Positions 8,796 through 17,618 of a DNA stretch of 64,000 bases are shown one piece after another (positions within the stretch are counted from its first letter, which is position 1; each line of letters starts with the position of its first letter). The stretch lies in the NCBI RefSeq assembly GCF_029223585.1, contig NZ_CP119424.1, positions 1,736,001 through 1,800,000 of the forward strand. The letters run 5' to 3'. The notes beneath the pieces are model-generated. The model searched no databases. It saw only the letters and a list, made by a program, of their open reading frames with translations, and had not been told where the DNA came from. Made by a program: the position numbers and the translations under genes. This DNA comes from Photobacterium sp. DA100. Its GTDB lineage: Bacteria > Pseudomonadota > Gammaproteobacteria > Enterobacterales > Vibrionaceae.

Positions 8796-8843
8796 TATCT
8801 TGCTGGAAAGATAAATACCATATAGTATCTTTCTGGAAAGATA
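8796..8843. promoter_or_regulatory. Two tandem MarR-type operator palindromes
   Basis: TATCTTTCTGGAAAGATA at 8826-8843 is a perfect 8+8 palindrome around TG. TATCTTGCTGGAAAGATA at 8796-8813 is the same sequence with one mismatch. Both are followed by AATA and start 30 bp apart, about three helical turns, so two dimers could bind the same face of DNA. They lie in the divergent marR/MFS promoter region. Confidence 0.78.
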
Positions 8844-8857
8844 AATAAGAGAGCTAT

Positions 8858-10063
8858 ATGAACAAACACATTCCTACATCTTTATTGTTATTACTCGCAG
8901 CCGTATTTGCCCTTTCCCCTTTCGCGATTGATAGCTACCTGCCTGCGATCCCCACCATTGCGGGGGATCTCGGCGTCAATACGTCGCTGGTCGCCGTGAC
9001 TGTGAGTATTTATGTCCTCGGTATGGCCGTCGGCCAGTTAATTGGAGGTCCGTTGTCTGACAGGCTTGGCCGCAAACCCACCATGGTGGCTGGCCTGCTG
9101 CTGTTTGCTGCCGGAAGTTTCATGATGGCCGGTGTCGAATCACTGGAAATGCTATGGGCATGGCGTATCGTCCAGGCCCTCGGCGGGGGGATCGCCGTGG
9201 TCGGTGTACCGGCAACCATCCGCGACAATGCGGTCGGCAAAGAAGCGGCCCGATTGTTTTCGCTCATTGCCCTGATCATGATGCTGGCTCCTTCCATTGC
9301 CCCAACGGTGGGGACACTGATTCTACGCACCCAGAGCTGGCACTGGATTTTCTACCTACTTTGCTTCCTGTCGACCCTGATTGCGCTGAACGCGTTAGTG
9401 GTTATGCCCAAGGCAAAACCGGCCAAGAAAGGCAAGGCTTCCGGCGGATACCTGTCCGTCATCAAGGAGCGCCGCGCGTTGGGCTACCTACTGGCACAGG
9501 CTTTTGGCTATGCGGTATTAATGACGTTTATTACCAATGCCCCCTTGGCGTATATCGATCACTTCGGGGTTTCAGCCGAGCTATTTTCCGGGCTCTTTAT
9601 CGCCAATGTGATCGGTATTGTGATCATCAACCGTACCAACACCTTTCTGTTGCGTACCTTTGAGCCATCTACCTTGCTGAAAGTATTTCTGAGCCTGCAG
9701 CTGATCGGCGGTATCGTCCTTATCACCAGTCACGTGGCGGCACCGGAAAAATTGTGGTACATCGTTCCGGGCTTCGTGATCTCCATCGCCGCCAACGGCG
9801 GGATCATGGCCAACTCCAGCGCTTGTTTCATGCGTTATTACGGCCCAAACGCAGGAGTTGCCTCTGCCCTACTGGGCGCGGTGCAATATGGTGTTGGTGC
9901 CGGTGTGAGTGCAATGGCGGCGATGCTGGGCGGGACGTCACTGTGGCCGATGATCATCGCGATGGTCGGCTCTACCGTGATTGCCTTAGCCGGGGCAACT
10001 GTCGGTGCTCGGCTGGACACGGGAAAGAACGATGAAGATGCCGCCTCGGCGGTGGCCTCTTGA
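8858..10063 (+). CDS. MFS drug-resistance transporter, Bcr/CflA family
   Basis: The 401-residue inner-membrane protein has about 12 predicted membrane segments and the Bcr/CflA hallmarks: FAIDSYLPAIPTIAGDLG in the first helix region and GPLSDRLGRKP, the MFS motif A loop. Members export drugs such as bicyclomycin and chloramphenicol, and some export sulfonamides or amino acids, by proton antiport; the substrate here is unknown. The C-terminus ends in a charged tail. It is divergent from the MarR gene and likely repressed by it through the two palindromes upstream. Confidence 0.88.
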   Translation: MNKHIPTSLLLLLAAVFALSPFAIDSYLPAIPTIAGDLGVNTSLVAVTVSIYVLGMAVGQLIGGPLSDRLGRKPTMVAGLLLFAAGSFMMAGVESLEMLWAWRIVQALGGGIAVVGVPATIRDNAVGKEAARLFSLIALIMMLAPSIAPTVGTLILRTQSWHWIFYLLCFLSTLIALNALVVMPKAKPAKKGKASGGYLSVIKERRALGYLLAQAFGYAVLMTFITNAPLAYIDHFGVSAELFSGLFIANVIGIVIINRTNTFLLRTFEPSTLLKVFLSLQLIGGIVLITSHVAAPEKLWYIVPGFVISIAANGGIMANSSACFMRYYGPNAGVASALLGAVQYGVGAGVSAMAAMLGGTSLWPMIIAMVGSTVIALAGATVGARLDTGKNDEDAASAVAS

Positions 10064-10075
10064 CGCTACAAACGA

Positions 10076-10102
10076 CAAAAAAGCCAGAGGGATACCTCTG
10101 GC
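10076..10102 (-). terminator. Terminator of the allA-glxK operon
   Basis: GCCAGAGG (10083-10090) and CCTCTGGC (10095-10102) form an 8-bp stem with a 4-base loop. Read leftward it is followed by a run of six T. It lies about 50 bp past the glycerate kinase stop and just after the MFS stop on the other strand. Confidence 0.78.
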
Positions 10103-10151
10103 AAAACACGAGCTCGACAACATAGCAATAAAAAAGCAGGCAACTGTAACC

Positions 10152-11297
10152 CTATTCACGGTGTGGAAGGTTAACCATCATCCCCGCCACCTGAAAAGCT
10201 GTTGCCGTCAGGTTTTCTGCCCCGCTAGCCAGCGCCTGGGCCAACGAGCACGGCTTGGACAGCACCGAAAAGCATGCGACGATGCCCACTTGCCGCAATG
10301 CATCACAGCCATCGCCAAGCGAGCCGGCCAATGCGACGGTGGGGATCCCCATTGACTGGGCTAATTTGGCGACACCGGCCGGGGTCTTGCCACCAAGGGT
10401 TTGACCGTCCACTCTTCCTTCACCGGTTATCACCCAGTCGGCCCCCTGAAGCTGTTCTGGCAGTGAGACCGTTTCGGACACTATGGTTATCCCTGGCTTC
10501 AACTCCGCCTGCATGAAAGCAAGCAGGGCCGCCCCCATGCCGCCAGCCGCACCGGAGCCCGGCACATTGACAACCTGACACCCCAGTTTTTCGGCGATAC
10601 AGCTGGCATAGCAGGTCAGGGCACTGTCTAGCTGCTCGACAATCTCGGGGGTGGCTCCTTTCTGCGGACCAAAAATGGCGGAGGCTCCCCGTACGCCGAC
10701 CAATGGATTATCAACGTCACATGCCGCGACGACGTCCACTTTGGCCAGCCTTGGATCCAATCCCGCCATGTCAATATCTGCGATTCGGGATAACTGGGCA
10801 CCACCATGACCAATGGGATAGCGGTACTTATCAAGGAACCTGACACCCAGTGCTTGCATCATCCCTACCCCGCCGTCATTGGTTGCGCTGCCCCCAATCG
10901 CGACAATCAACCGTTTGGCGCCGGCATCCAGCGCGGCAGAAATCAACTGCCCAGTCCCGAAACTGGTTGTCAGGCGAGGATCCCGCTGCTCGTTGCTTAG
11001 CAGCTCTATTCCCGATGCCCGTGCCATTTCAATCACTGCGGTTTCACCATCACCCAGCATGCCAAACTCGGCGTCGACCTGCATATCCGGCAACGGCCCC
11101 ATCACCGATACCGTTTGGCGATGACCTTGGGTGGCATCTACCAGCGCGTCCAGGGTGCCCTCCCCGCCATCCGCCATCGGCACGCAGACTACCTCACAGG
11201 CAGGCAGGCGCTGCAGGATGCCTTTTTTTATCGACCGACACACCTCGGCAGCACTTAAGCTCTCTTTGAATGAATCCGGGGCAATGACTATTTTCAT
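10152..11297 (-). CDS. glxK: Glycerate 2-kinase (GlxK/GarK family)
   Basis: This 381-residue protein of glycerate kinase type I begins MKIVIAPDSFKESLSAAEVC and contains MADGGEGTLDALV, GGSATNDGGVGMMQALG and VPGSGAAGGMGAALLAF. It phosphorylates D-glycerate to 2-phosphoglycerate, the exit of the glyoxylate pathway into glycolysis. The ATG at 11297 follows AAGGAG by seven bases; the longer in-frame start at 11315 lacks one. It is the last gene of the leftward allA-gcl-hyi-glxR-glxK operon, 68 bp after glxR with a GC-rich hairpin in the gap, so its level may be set separately. Confidence 0.93.
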   Translation of the reverse strand: MKIVIAPDSFKESLSAAEVCRSIKKGILQRLPACEVVCVPMADGGEGTLDALVDATQGHRQTVSVMGPLPDMQVDAEFGMLGDGETAVIEMARASGIELLSNEQRDPRLTTSFGTGQLISAALDAGAKRLIVAIGGSATNDGGVGMMQALGVRFLDKYRYPIGHGGAQLSRIADIDMAGLDPRLAKVDVVAACDVDNPLVGVRGASAIFGPQKGATPEIVEQLDSALTCYASCIAEKLGCQVVNVPGSGAAGGMGAALLAFMQAELKPGITIVSETVSLPEQLQGADWVITGEGRVDGQTLGGKTPAGVAKLAQSMGIPTVALAGSLGDGCDALRQVGIVACFSVLSKPCSLAQALASGAENLTATAFQVAGMMVNLPHRE

Positions 11298-11337
11298 CCA
11301 CCATCTCCTTTGCAAAACACATTAGCCAAAAACCACA

Positions 11338-11357
11338 GCGGGCACTACCGTGCCCGC
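11338..11357 (-). terminator. Intercistronic hairpin between glxR and glxK
   Basis: GCGGGCAC and GTGCCCGC form an 8-bp GC-rich stem with a 4-base loop. Read leftward it is followed by TGTGG and five T, so it resembles a partial terminator or a mRNA-stabilising end before glxK. Confidence 0.5.
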
Positions 11358-11365
11358 CGTGTTGG

Positions 11366-12253
11366 TTAGCCCCGAATAGAGTGGTTACTCATATGCTCAA
11401 GCGCTTTGATCATCGCAGAGTGATCCCAGCCACTGCCGTCAAGTGCCGCACAAGTGTTGAACAACTCTTGTGCCGTTGCGGTATTGGGCAAGTTCAACTG
11501 CAATTCACGGGCGCCACTGAGGGCAAGATTGAGATCTTTTTGGTGCAGCTGGATACGGAAGCCCGGCTCAAAGGTGCCTTTCACCATGCGTTCGCCATGC
11601 ACTTCAAGAATTTTCGAAGAGGCAAAACCACCCATCAATGCTTCACGGATTTTGGCCGGATTGGCACCTGCCTTTGAGGCAAACAATAGCGCTTCACCAA
11701 CCGCTTCAATATTGAGTGCCACAATGATCTGGTTAGCGACCTTGCAGGTTTGGCCGTCACCATTGCCGCCCACGAGCGTAATGTTCTGCCCCATCACCTC
11801 AAACAGCGGCTTAACCTGCTCAAAAATGTCTTCACGGCCACCGGCCATGATCGATAGCGTTCCGGCCTTGGCACCCACCTCGCCCCCGGAAACAGGAGCA
11901 TCGACATACCAGGCTCCCAGCGCTTCCACTTTCTCGGCAAAACCCTTGGTGGCCATCGGTGAGATAGAGCTCATATCAACCACGACTTTACCCGGGGCCA
12001 ACCCTTTGGCCACACCAATATCAGAGAACAGGACCTCTTCAACCTGAGGGGTGTCCGGCACCATGGTAATGATCACTTCGGCCGCTTCCGCAACGGCGGC
12101 CGGGGTGGGGCAGGCAAACCCTTTTTCGCCCAGCAATTCCGCTGGCGCAGGCTCGAAGTGTTCGGAGAAATACAAGGTATAACCTGCATCCTGCAGATTC
12201 TTCGCCATTGGCTTACCCATGATCCCCGTTCCGATAAATCCGATATTTTTCAT
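11366..12253 (-). CDS. glxR: Tartronate semialdehyde reductase
   Basis: The 295-residue 3-hydroxyacid dehydrogenase has an N-terminal NAD-binding motif (IGFIGTGIMGKPMAKNL), the substrate loop DAPVSGGEVGAKAGTLSIM, and the catalytic Lys in GDGQTCKVANQIIV. It reduces tartronate semialdehyde, the product of Gcl, to D-glycerate. The sequence is closest to GlxR/GarR rather than 3-hydroxyisobutyrate dehydrogenase, and the position between hyi and glxK agrees. The start follows GGGAG. It lies 17 bp after hyi. Confidence 0.93.
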   Translation of the reverse strand: MKNIGFIGTGIMGKPMAKNLQDAGYTLYFSEHFEPAPAELLGEKGFACPTPAAVAEAAEVIITMVPDTPQVEEVLFSDIGVAKGLAPGKVVVDMSSISPMATKGFAEKVEALGAWYVDAPVSGGEVGAKAGTLSIMAGGREDIFEQVKPLFEVMGQNITLVGGNGDGQTCKVANQIIVALNIEAVGEALLFASKAGANPAKIREALMGGFASSKILEVHGERMVKGTFEPGFRIQLHQKDLNLALSGARELQLNLPNTATAQELFNTCAALDGSGWDHSAMIKALEHMSNHSIRG

Positions 12254-12270
12254 CCTACTTTCTCCCTTCC

Positions 12271-13053
12271 TTAAACTAAATTAAATGCTTTAAGCCAACC
12301 CAGACCGGCCTGAGTGCCATTTGCCGGTACGTATTCACAACCAACCCAGCCGCTGTAACCAATATTGTCTAGGTGAGCCAGTAAAAATGGGTAGTTAAGC
12401 TCACCGGAACCCGGCTCATGGCGCCCCGGATTATCAGCTAACTGGACATGGCCAATCTGCGCCAGGTGAGTTTCCAGTGTCCGCGCAATATCGCCTTCCA
12501 TAATCTGCATGTGGTAAATGTCATACTGGTAACGGATGTTGTCAGAGCCAACATCTTCCAGCAGCCCGAGCGCCATACGGGTGTTGGAGACAAAGAAACC
12601 GGGGATATCGCGGGTATTAATTGCCTCGACGACAAAAGCGATGCCAGCCGCCTCCAACAACCCGTTGGCAAAGCGCAAGTTGTCGACCAGTACCCGGTAG
12701 GCCTCGTCATCGGAAACATGGTCTGGTTTGATCCCGACCAGACAGTTAACCTGGCGGCAGCCCAATACCTGGGCGTACTCGATTGCTTTAGTCACCCCCT
12801 GACGAAACTCCTCAACCCGATCAGGATGACAGGCAATGCCCCGCTCCCCGGCGGCCCAGTTGCCTGCGGGTAAATTGAATAGCACCTGCTGTAGGCCGTG
12901 GGCTTCTAGCTGGGCGGCAATATCGGCCGCCGGAAAGTCGTACGGGAACAAGTATTCCACGCCACGGAATCCGGCCTCTGAAGCCGCCTTGAAGCGCTCC
13001 ATAAAGTCGAGTTCGGTAAATAGCATTGAGAGGTTTGCTGCTAGTTTTGGCAT
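12271..13053 (-). CDS. hyi: Hydroxypyruvate isomerase
   Basis: This 260-residue TIM-barrel protein begins MPKLAANLSMLFTELDF and contains VVEAINTRDIPGFFV, YQYDIYHMQIMEGD and GHVQLADNPGRHEPG, the metal-binding Glu, Asp and His positions of the Hyi family. It interconverts hydroxypyruvate and tartronate semialdehyde. The ATG at 13053 is chosen because AAGGAG stands just before it; the longer frame reaching 13122 runs back through an intercistronic hairpin. It lies 77 bp after gcl. Confidence 0.92.
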   Translation of the reverse strand: MPKLAANLSMLFTELDFMERFKAASEAGFRGVEYLFPYDFPAADIAAQLEAHGLQQVLFNLPAGNWAAGERGIACHPDRVEEFRQGVTKAIEYAQVLGCRQVNCLVGIKPDHVSDDEAYRVLVDNLRFANGLLEAAGIAFVVEAINTRDIPGFFVSNTRMALGLLEDVGSDNIRYQYDIYHMQIMEGDIARTLETHLAQIGHVQLADNPGRHEPGSGELNYPFLLAHLDNIGYSGWVGCEYVPANGTQAGLGWLKAFNLV

Positions 13054-13069
13054 ATTCGATGCTCCTTCG

Positions 13070-13094
13070 TGCTGCGGCTGCCTCAGCCGCAGCA
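13070..13094 (-). repeat. Intercistronic hairpin between gcl and hyi
   Basis: TGCTGCGGCTG and CAGCCGCAGCA form a perfect 11-bp stem with a 3-base loop. There is no T-run, so it is more likely a stabilising or processing stem than a terminator. Confidence 0.6.
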
Positions 13095-13130
13095 AAGTTG
13101 AAATAAATGATCTGTCACTCAACGGCGGGG

Positions 13131-14870
13131 TTATAGGTCTATGGTTTCTTCAAATTCCATCACCTTATCGATATCCGGCCCCATCGCGATATTGGTCACA
13201 CGCTCGGTCAGCACCTCGACAACAACAGGCACCTTGTACTTCTGAACCCACTCTTTCGCCTGCTCCAGCGCCGGGCCGATATCTTGCGGCTCATCAACAC
13301 GGATGGCTTTACAGCCCAGCCCCTCAACCACGCGCTTGTGATCCACGCCGTACTCTTTCACTTCCGGCGCATTCTGGTTTTCAAACGAAAGCTGAACGCA
13401 GTAATCAATATCGAAGGCGCGCTGGGCCTGGCGGATCAGCCCCAAATAGGCGTTGTTGATCAGCACATGGATATACGGCAGATTGAACTGCGCCCCCACC
13501 GCCAGCTCCTCGATCAAAAACTGGAAATCGTAATCTCCCGAGATGGCAACAACCGGCTTGGTCGGATCGGCTTTCACAACCCCAAGAGCAGCAGGCATCG
13601 TCCAACCAAGCGGACCGGCCTGGCAGGCATTGATCCAGTGTCTCGGCTGGTGAATATGCAAGAACTGGTTCGCTGCGATCTGCGCCAGGCCAATAGTCGA
13701 CACATAGCGTGTCTCTGGACCAAACGCCTTATTCATTTCGTGGTAAATGCGCTGGGGCTTGACCGGCGTACAGTCAAAGTCTTCACGGCGGAGCATGGTG
13801 CGCTTGCGTTCGGCACAACTCGCCACCCACTCAGTACGGTCTTTCAGATCGCCCTTTGCCTTCATCTCCTGCGCAGCTTCGATAAATGCCGAAAGCGCGT
13901 CATGGGCATCGGAGGCGATACCCAGATCCGGCGAGAAAACACGCCCAATCTGGGTCGGTTCGATATCGACATGAATGAACTTACGCCCTTCGGTGTAGGT
14001 TTTCAGATCGCCCGTATGGCGATTGGCCCAACGGTTGCCGATACCAAACACAAAATCCGACTCAAGGTAGGTGGCGTTGCCGTAGCGATGGTTGGCCTGA
14101 CACCCCATTCGCCCTGCCATTAGCGGGTGTTCGTCCGACAGTGATCCCCAGCCACGCAGTGTCTGGATCACCGGAACGTTGACCAACTCTGCGAATTCGC
14201 GCAGCAAGGCTGAAGCATCAGCATTGATGATCCCGCCACCGGCGACCAAAACAGGTTTTTCCGCCTCGTTCAGCATGGCCAGCGCAGCCTGGGCCTGCGC
14301 TTTGGTCGCCGATGTCTTGGCTGGCGCCATTGGTTGATAGAGATCAATATCAAACTCAATTTCGGTCATCTGCACATCAATCGGCAAATCCAGCAGGACA
14401 GGGCCAGGACGGCCCGAGCGCATTTCATAGAAGGCCTTCTGGAACGTCCCTGGTACCTGGCCAGCTTCGCGGATCGTCACCGCCATCTTGGTAACCGGCT
14501 TGGCTATCGCTTCGATATCAACGGCCTGGAAGTCCTCTTTGTGAAGCTTGGCAACCGGTGCTTGGCCTGTGATACAAAGGATCGGGATCGAGTCTGCAGA
14601 GGCCGAGTACAGGCCGGTGATCATATCGGTGCCCGCAGGGCCCGATGTGCCGATACACAGACCGATATTCCCCGGAGCGGTTCGGGTATAACCCTCTGCC
14701 ATATGTGATGCCCCTTCGACATGCCTTGCCAGCACATGCTCAATACCGCCAATTTTTTTCAGTGCGGCATACATCGGGTTGATGGCAGCCCCGGGAACAC
14801 CAAATGCCGTATCGACGCCTTCTTTCTTTAAAATTAATACCGCCGCCTCTATTGCTCGCATTTTTGCCAT
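13131..14870 (-). CDS. gcl: Glyoxylate carboligase (tartronate-semialdehyde synthase)
   Basis: The 579-residue ThDP enzyme has the three acetolactate-synthase-type domains. It condenses two glyoxylates to tartronate semialdehyde and CO2. The segment [16 protein letters not shown] has Val at residue 51 where nearly all ThDP enzymes have the catalytic Glu, a known signature of Gcl. The C-terminal domain has [19 protein letters not shown] and [15 protein letters not shown] (ThDP/Mg site). AGGAG precedes the ATG at 14870. It is second in the operon, 70 bp after allA; E. coli Gcl is slightly longer at the C-terminus. Confidence 0.96.
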   Translation of the reverse strand: MAKMRAIEAAVLILKKEGVDTAFGVPGAAINPMYAALKKIGGIEHVLARHVEGASHMAEGYTRTAPGNIGLCIGTSGPAGTDMITGLYSASADSIPILCITGQAPVAKLHKEDFQAVDIEAIAKPVTKMAVTIREAGQVPGTFQKAFYEMRSGRPGPVLLDLPIDVQMTEIEFDIDLYQPMAPAKTSATKAQAQAALAMLNEAEKPVLVAGGGIINADASALLREFAELVNVPVIQTLRGWGSLSDEHPLMAGRMGCQANHRYGNATYLESDFVFGIGNRWANRHTGDLKTYTEGRKFIHVDIEPTQIGRVFSPDLGIASDAHDALSAFIEAAQEMKAKGDLKDRTEWVASCAERKRTMLRREDFDCTPVKPQRIYHEMNKAFGPETRYVSTIGLAQIAANQFLHIHQPRHWINACQAGPLGWTMPAALGVVKADPTKPVVAISGDYDFQFLIEELAVGAQFNLPYIHVLINNAYLGLIRQAQRAFDIDYCVQLSFENQNAPEVKEYGVDHKRVVEGLGCKAIRVDEPQDIGPALEQAKEWVQKYKVPVVVEVLTERVTNIAMGPDIDKVMEFEETIDL

Positions 14871-14940
14871 AATATGTATTCTCCTAATCCAGGATGAAAT
14901 TTTTCCTATTCAAACAGGATGAATTGATTTTTAAATGTTA

Positions 14941-15426
14941 TTAAAAACTAATGGTATAATTAGTCGATAAATGCTTAACAATACAATTATCTTCACCGGC
15001 ACGGTCAATGGTTAAAAAGTCTGTTTCTTGGTTCTTAGCAAACAGCAAATAATGCCAAACATTGCGGTGATAATTAATTCCTTGATTTCCATTAGTAACA
15101 AAGGCGCGTAAAGTCGACTCATCAATATTCTCATCCCCCTTTGCCACTATGACAATAAAGCGCTCACCCTTTAGTGGGAAGAATGCCTGACTGCCTTTAG
15201 GGTGTTTTTCCAATAAATCAAATGAGATACCATTCTCAAACCCAGCGGCTCGCACAATACTGATCAATGGTGACGATTCATCTGATACATCAATGGCTCC
15301 AAGCCCATGAAAGCGCTGCCCAGAGCGATTATTGATATAGAAGAAATCGGAGTTATCCGTCTCCAACACATCACCAAAAGGGGCAAATGCCTCTTTGGTG
15401 AGAGGCTCTACTATTAGTTCTCGCAT
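14941..15426 (-). CDS. allA: Ureidoglycolate lyase AllA
   Basis: This 161-residue protein matches E. coli AllA (160 aa): FAPFGDVLET near the start, KGSQAFFPLKGERFIVIVA, and the strongly conserved RAFVTNGNQGINYHRNVWH followed by TDFLTIDRAGEDNC. It splits ureidoglycolate into glyoxylate and urea. It is the first gene of the leftward operon, so the glyoxylate it makes is passed to Gcl encoded next. Confidence 0.95.
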   Translation of the reverse strand: MRELIVEPLTKEAFAPFGDVLETDNSDFFYINNRSGQRFHGLGAIDVSDESSPLISIVRAAGFENGISFDLLEKHPKGSQAFFPLKGERFIVIVAKGDENIDESTLRAFVTNGNQGINYHRNVWHYLLFAKNQETDFLTIDRAGEDNCIVKHLSTNYTISF

Positions 15427-15687
15427 AATTAAAGTTACCTGATTTAATTGCCAAATTCATTTAAAGGGTTAACCGTTATTAAACGACTAACAATCATCCC
15501 CGGCATATTCCCTTTTCTGACAATTATAAAAACAGACATTCACCTTAAAATACTTGAGCTAGAGCACACTTTTTTTTCTCGCTATTTTTTTCAAACAATA
15601 CGAAATCATTTAATAAAAATAATTTATTATTCTCATGGTTAAGGCAATTATCAAAATTAAATTAAAATTAATTAGGCTATTAAATAA
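15427..15687 (-). promoter_or_regulatory. Upstream region of the allA operon
   Basis: This AT-rich stretch precedes allA and should carry the operon promoter. I see no convincing ribosome site for the short rightward frames in it and no clear operator palindrome. Confidence 0.4.
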
Positions 15688-15717
15688 AAAAGGTGAGCTT
15701 TTCAGCTCACCTTTTCT
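15684..15717 (-). terminator. Terminator of scrA
   Basis: AAAAGGTGAGCT and AGCTCACCTTTT pair around a short TTTC loop (stem core 15690-15712). Read leftward it ends in six T and then ATTT, about 45 bp after the scrA stop. Confidence 0.85.
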
Positions 15718-15757
15718 CACAATTATGGCATCTGCGCCATCACATTATCTAAACAGG

Positions 15758-17200
15758 TTAAACCGTTAGCGCTTTACTCCCCGCAGCTTGCTTTTTTTTA
15801 TAGCCAAGAGCAATCGTCAAGCTAAACGCAACGGCAAAGGCAATCACCATACCCAACACATAGGATACGACCGAGGTCGGCGCAATGGAGATGATGCCCG
15901 GCAGACCTGCCGCCCCCAGCGCTGTGGCTTTTACCTTGAACAAGGTAATGAACGCACTCGCAGTTGCCGCACCGATAATAGCGGCAATGAACGGGTAGCG
16001 GTATTTCAGGTTAACACCGAACATCGCCGGCTCAGTAATCCCCAGCAAGGCCGTGACACCCGATGGCATCGCGATCCCCTTGGCTTTTTTATCTTTGGTC
16101 GTCAGGCCATAAGCCAGGCAAGCCGCGCCTTGCGCAACGTTGGACATCGCTGCAATTGGGAAGATAAACGTACCGCCAGTCACCGCAATATCTGCCAGAA
16201 GCTGGGTCTCAAATGCAATGAAGCTGTGGTGCATACCGGTGATCACAAACGGCGCGTAAACCAGCCCAAATAAAGCACCGCCGATAAAGCCTGCGGACTC
16301 GTAAAGCCAGTTAAGGCCATCACCCAACAAGAAACCGGCATCACGGGTGATCGGGCCGACAAGCGTTAAGGTGAGAAAACCGGTGATGAAAATGGCCAGC
16401 ATCGGAGTCAACAGGTTATCCAATACCGATGGGATAAATTTGCGCAGACCATTCTCAACCTTAGCAAGAATGAAAGCCGACACCAATACCGGCAGTACTG
16501 AGCCTTGGTAGCCAACTTTTTCGATCTCAAAACCGAAGATGTTCCATACCGGGATATTGCCGCTAACACTGGCACCACCGAAGCCCCAGCCGTTCAACAG
16601 GTCTGGGTGAACCATCAACATACCCAGCGCAGCGCCAAGGAAGGGGTTACCGCCAAATTTCTTCGATGCCGAGAATGCTAGTAAAACAGGGAGATAAACA
16701 AATGGGGCGTTGGCAAACGTATTGATCATCGATGCCAGATCGGCCATTCCCGGATAGGCTTCAATTAGTGACTGTCCATCAATAAACAGGCCCTGTGCGG
16801 TCAGCAGGTTAAAGATCCCCATCAACAGACCACCCGCGACAATGGCCGGGATGATCGGCACGAAAATATCGGACAGGCCCTTCACTGCACGCTGAACAAC
16901 GTTCTGCTTTTGTGCGCTAGCAGAAGCAACCTCTTTTGTCGACATCTCTGTCTGACCTGTCTCTGCTGTCATCGCCGCATACACCTGGTTGACGATCCCT
17001 GAGCCAAAGATCACCTGGATTTGCCCGGCCACCTGGAATTGGCCTTTTACCCCTTCGATGTCATCGATTGCTTGCAAGTCCGCCTTGCTCTCGTCATGCA
17101 AAGCCAAACGCAAGCGCGTCGCACAGTGTGCCGCAGCTGCAATGTTTTCTTTTCCACCAAGCTTTTCAATAAGTTGCTTGGCAATCATCGGAAAGTCCAT
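15758..17200 (-). CDS. scrA: Sucrose-specific PTS enzyme IIBC
   Basis: The 480-residue protein joins an N-terminal EIIB domain (residues 1-90; phosphorylated Cys in AAAHCATRLRLAL) to a membrane EIIC domain of about 10 helices with GITEPAMFGVNLKYRYPF, the glucose-superfamily EIIC signature. It imports sucrose as sucrose-6-phosphate using phosphate from HPr and an EIIA-Glc, since no EIIA domain is present. The start at 17200 (MDFPMIAKQLIEKLGG) matches the family; the upstream in-frame start adds a basic tail. It is divergent from scrR with a long 5' region containing a LacI-type operator and CRP-like site. Confidence 0.93.
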   Translation of the reverse strand: MDFPMIAKQLIEKLGGKENIAAAAHCATRLRLALHDESKADLQAIDDIEGVKGQFQVAGQIQVIFGSGIVNQVYAAMTAETGQTEMSTKEVASASAQKQNVVQRAVKGLSDIFVPIIPAIVAGGLLMGIFNLLTAQGLFIDGQSLIEAYPGMADLASMINTFANAPFVYLPVLLAFSASKKFGGNPFLGAALGMLMVHPDLLNGWGFGGASVSGNIPVWNIFGFEIEKVGYQGSVLPVLVSAFILAKVENGLRKFIPSVLDNLLTPMLAIFITGFLTLTLVGPITRDAGFLLGDGLNWLYESAGFIGGALFGLVYAPFVITGMHHSFIAFETQLLADIAVTGGTFIFPIAAMSNVAQGAACLAYGLTTKDKKAKGIAMPSGVTALLGITEPAMFGVNLKYRYPFIAAIIGAATASAFITLFKVKATALGAAGLPGIISIAPTSVVSYVLGMVIAFAVAFSLTIALGYKKKQAAGSKALTV

Positions 17201-17412
17201 CTTTCTACCCCCGTCGCGAATGCTCTTCACGCTCAGACATTTAAATTCCACCCTCAGCATGCCTGCTGGTATGGGTACATGTTATTAAAATCATTTCGGC
17301 TCCCGGAAAGTAACAAGGTGTGCCATTCGGCTTAGCAGGTGTTGGGACTGCTCACATTGCCAACTCCAATCGAACCAAGTCCAGTTACCTTGAACCTAAG
17401 TAGTTCTAGTTT

Positions 17413-17434
17413 ATTTCGGGAACGTTACCGAAAT
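17413..17434. promoter_or_regulatory. ScrR-type operator upstream of scrA
   Basis: A 22-bp palindrome centred on AACGTT, with arms ATTTCGG and CCGAAAT, is broken at one base pair only. It matches the palindrome before scrB (18726-18747) at most positions, which supports both as ScrR sites. It lies 213 bp before the scrA start, implying a long scrA leader or a promoter close to scrR. Confidence 0.75.
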
Positions 17435-17522
17435 AGTTTTTACGATAGAGTCAGGTGCCGTCAAGCTATGGTTTAATCAGTGTGAGGGGGATCGATGATT
17501 ATGGCTATCTCGCACAATCAAA

Positions 17523-17538
17523 TGTGACCTGGATCACC
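17523..17538. promoter_or_regulatory. CRP-cAMP binding site in the scrA/scrR region
   Basis: TGTGACCTGGATCACC fits the CRP consensus TGTGA-N6-TCACA with one mismatch in the second arm. Its place between the divergent scrA and scrR genes suits catabolite activation of sucrose uptake. Confidence 0.65.
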
Positions 17539-17618
17539 TTAACAGGCTAATCCGTAGCCCAATGATTGCAATGCATCCCTAGTTTGCAGGATCATCGAGG
17601 GTAACCAAGGAGTTATGT

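Noticed and set aside
13284..14123. A 279-codon rightward frame inside gcl
   Set aside because: Antisense shadow of a conserved ThDP enzyme; no ribosome site or family.
15427..15757. Small rightward frame (64 codons) between allA and scrA
   Set aside because: AT-rich, no ribosome site, product without similarity; the region is better explained as the allA promoter and scrA terminator.
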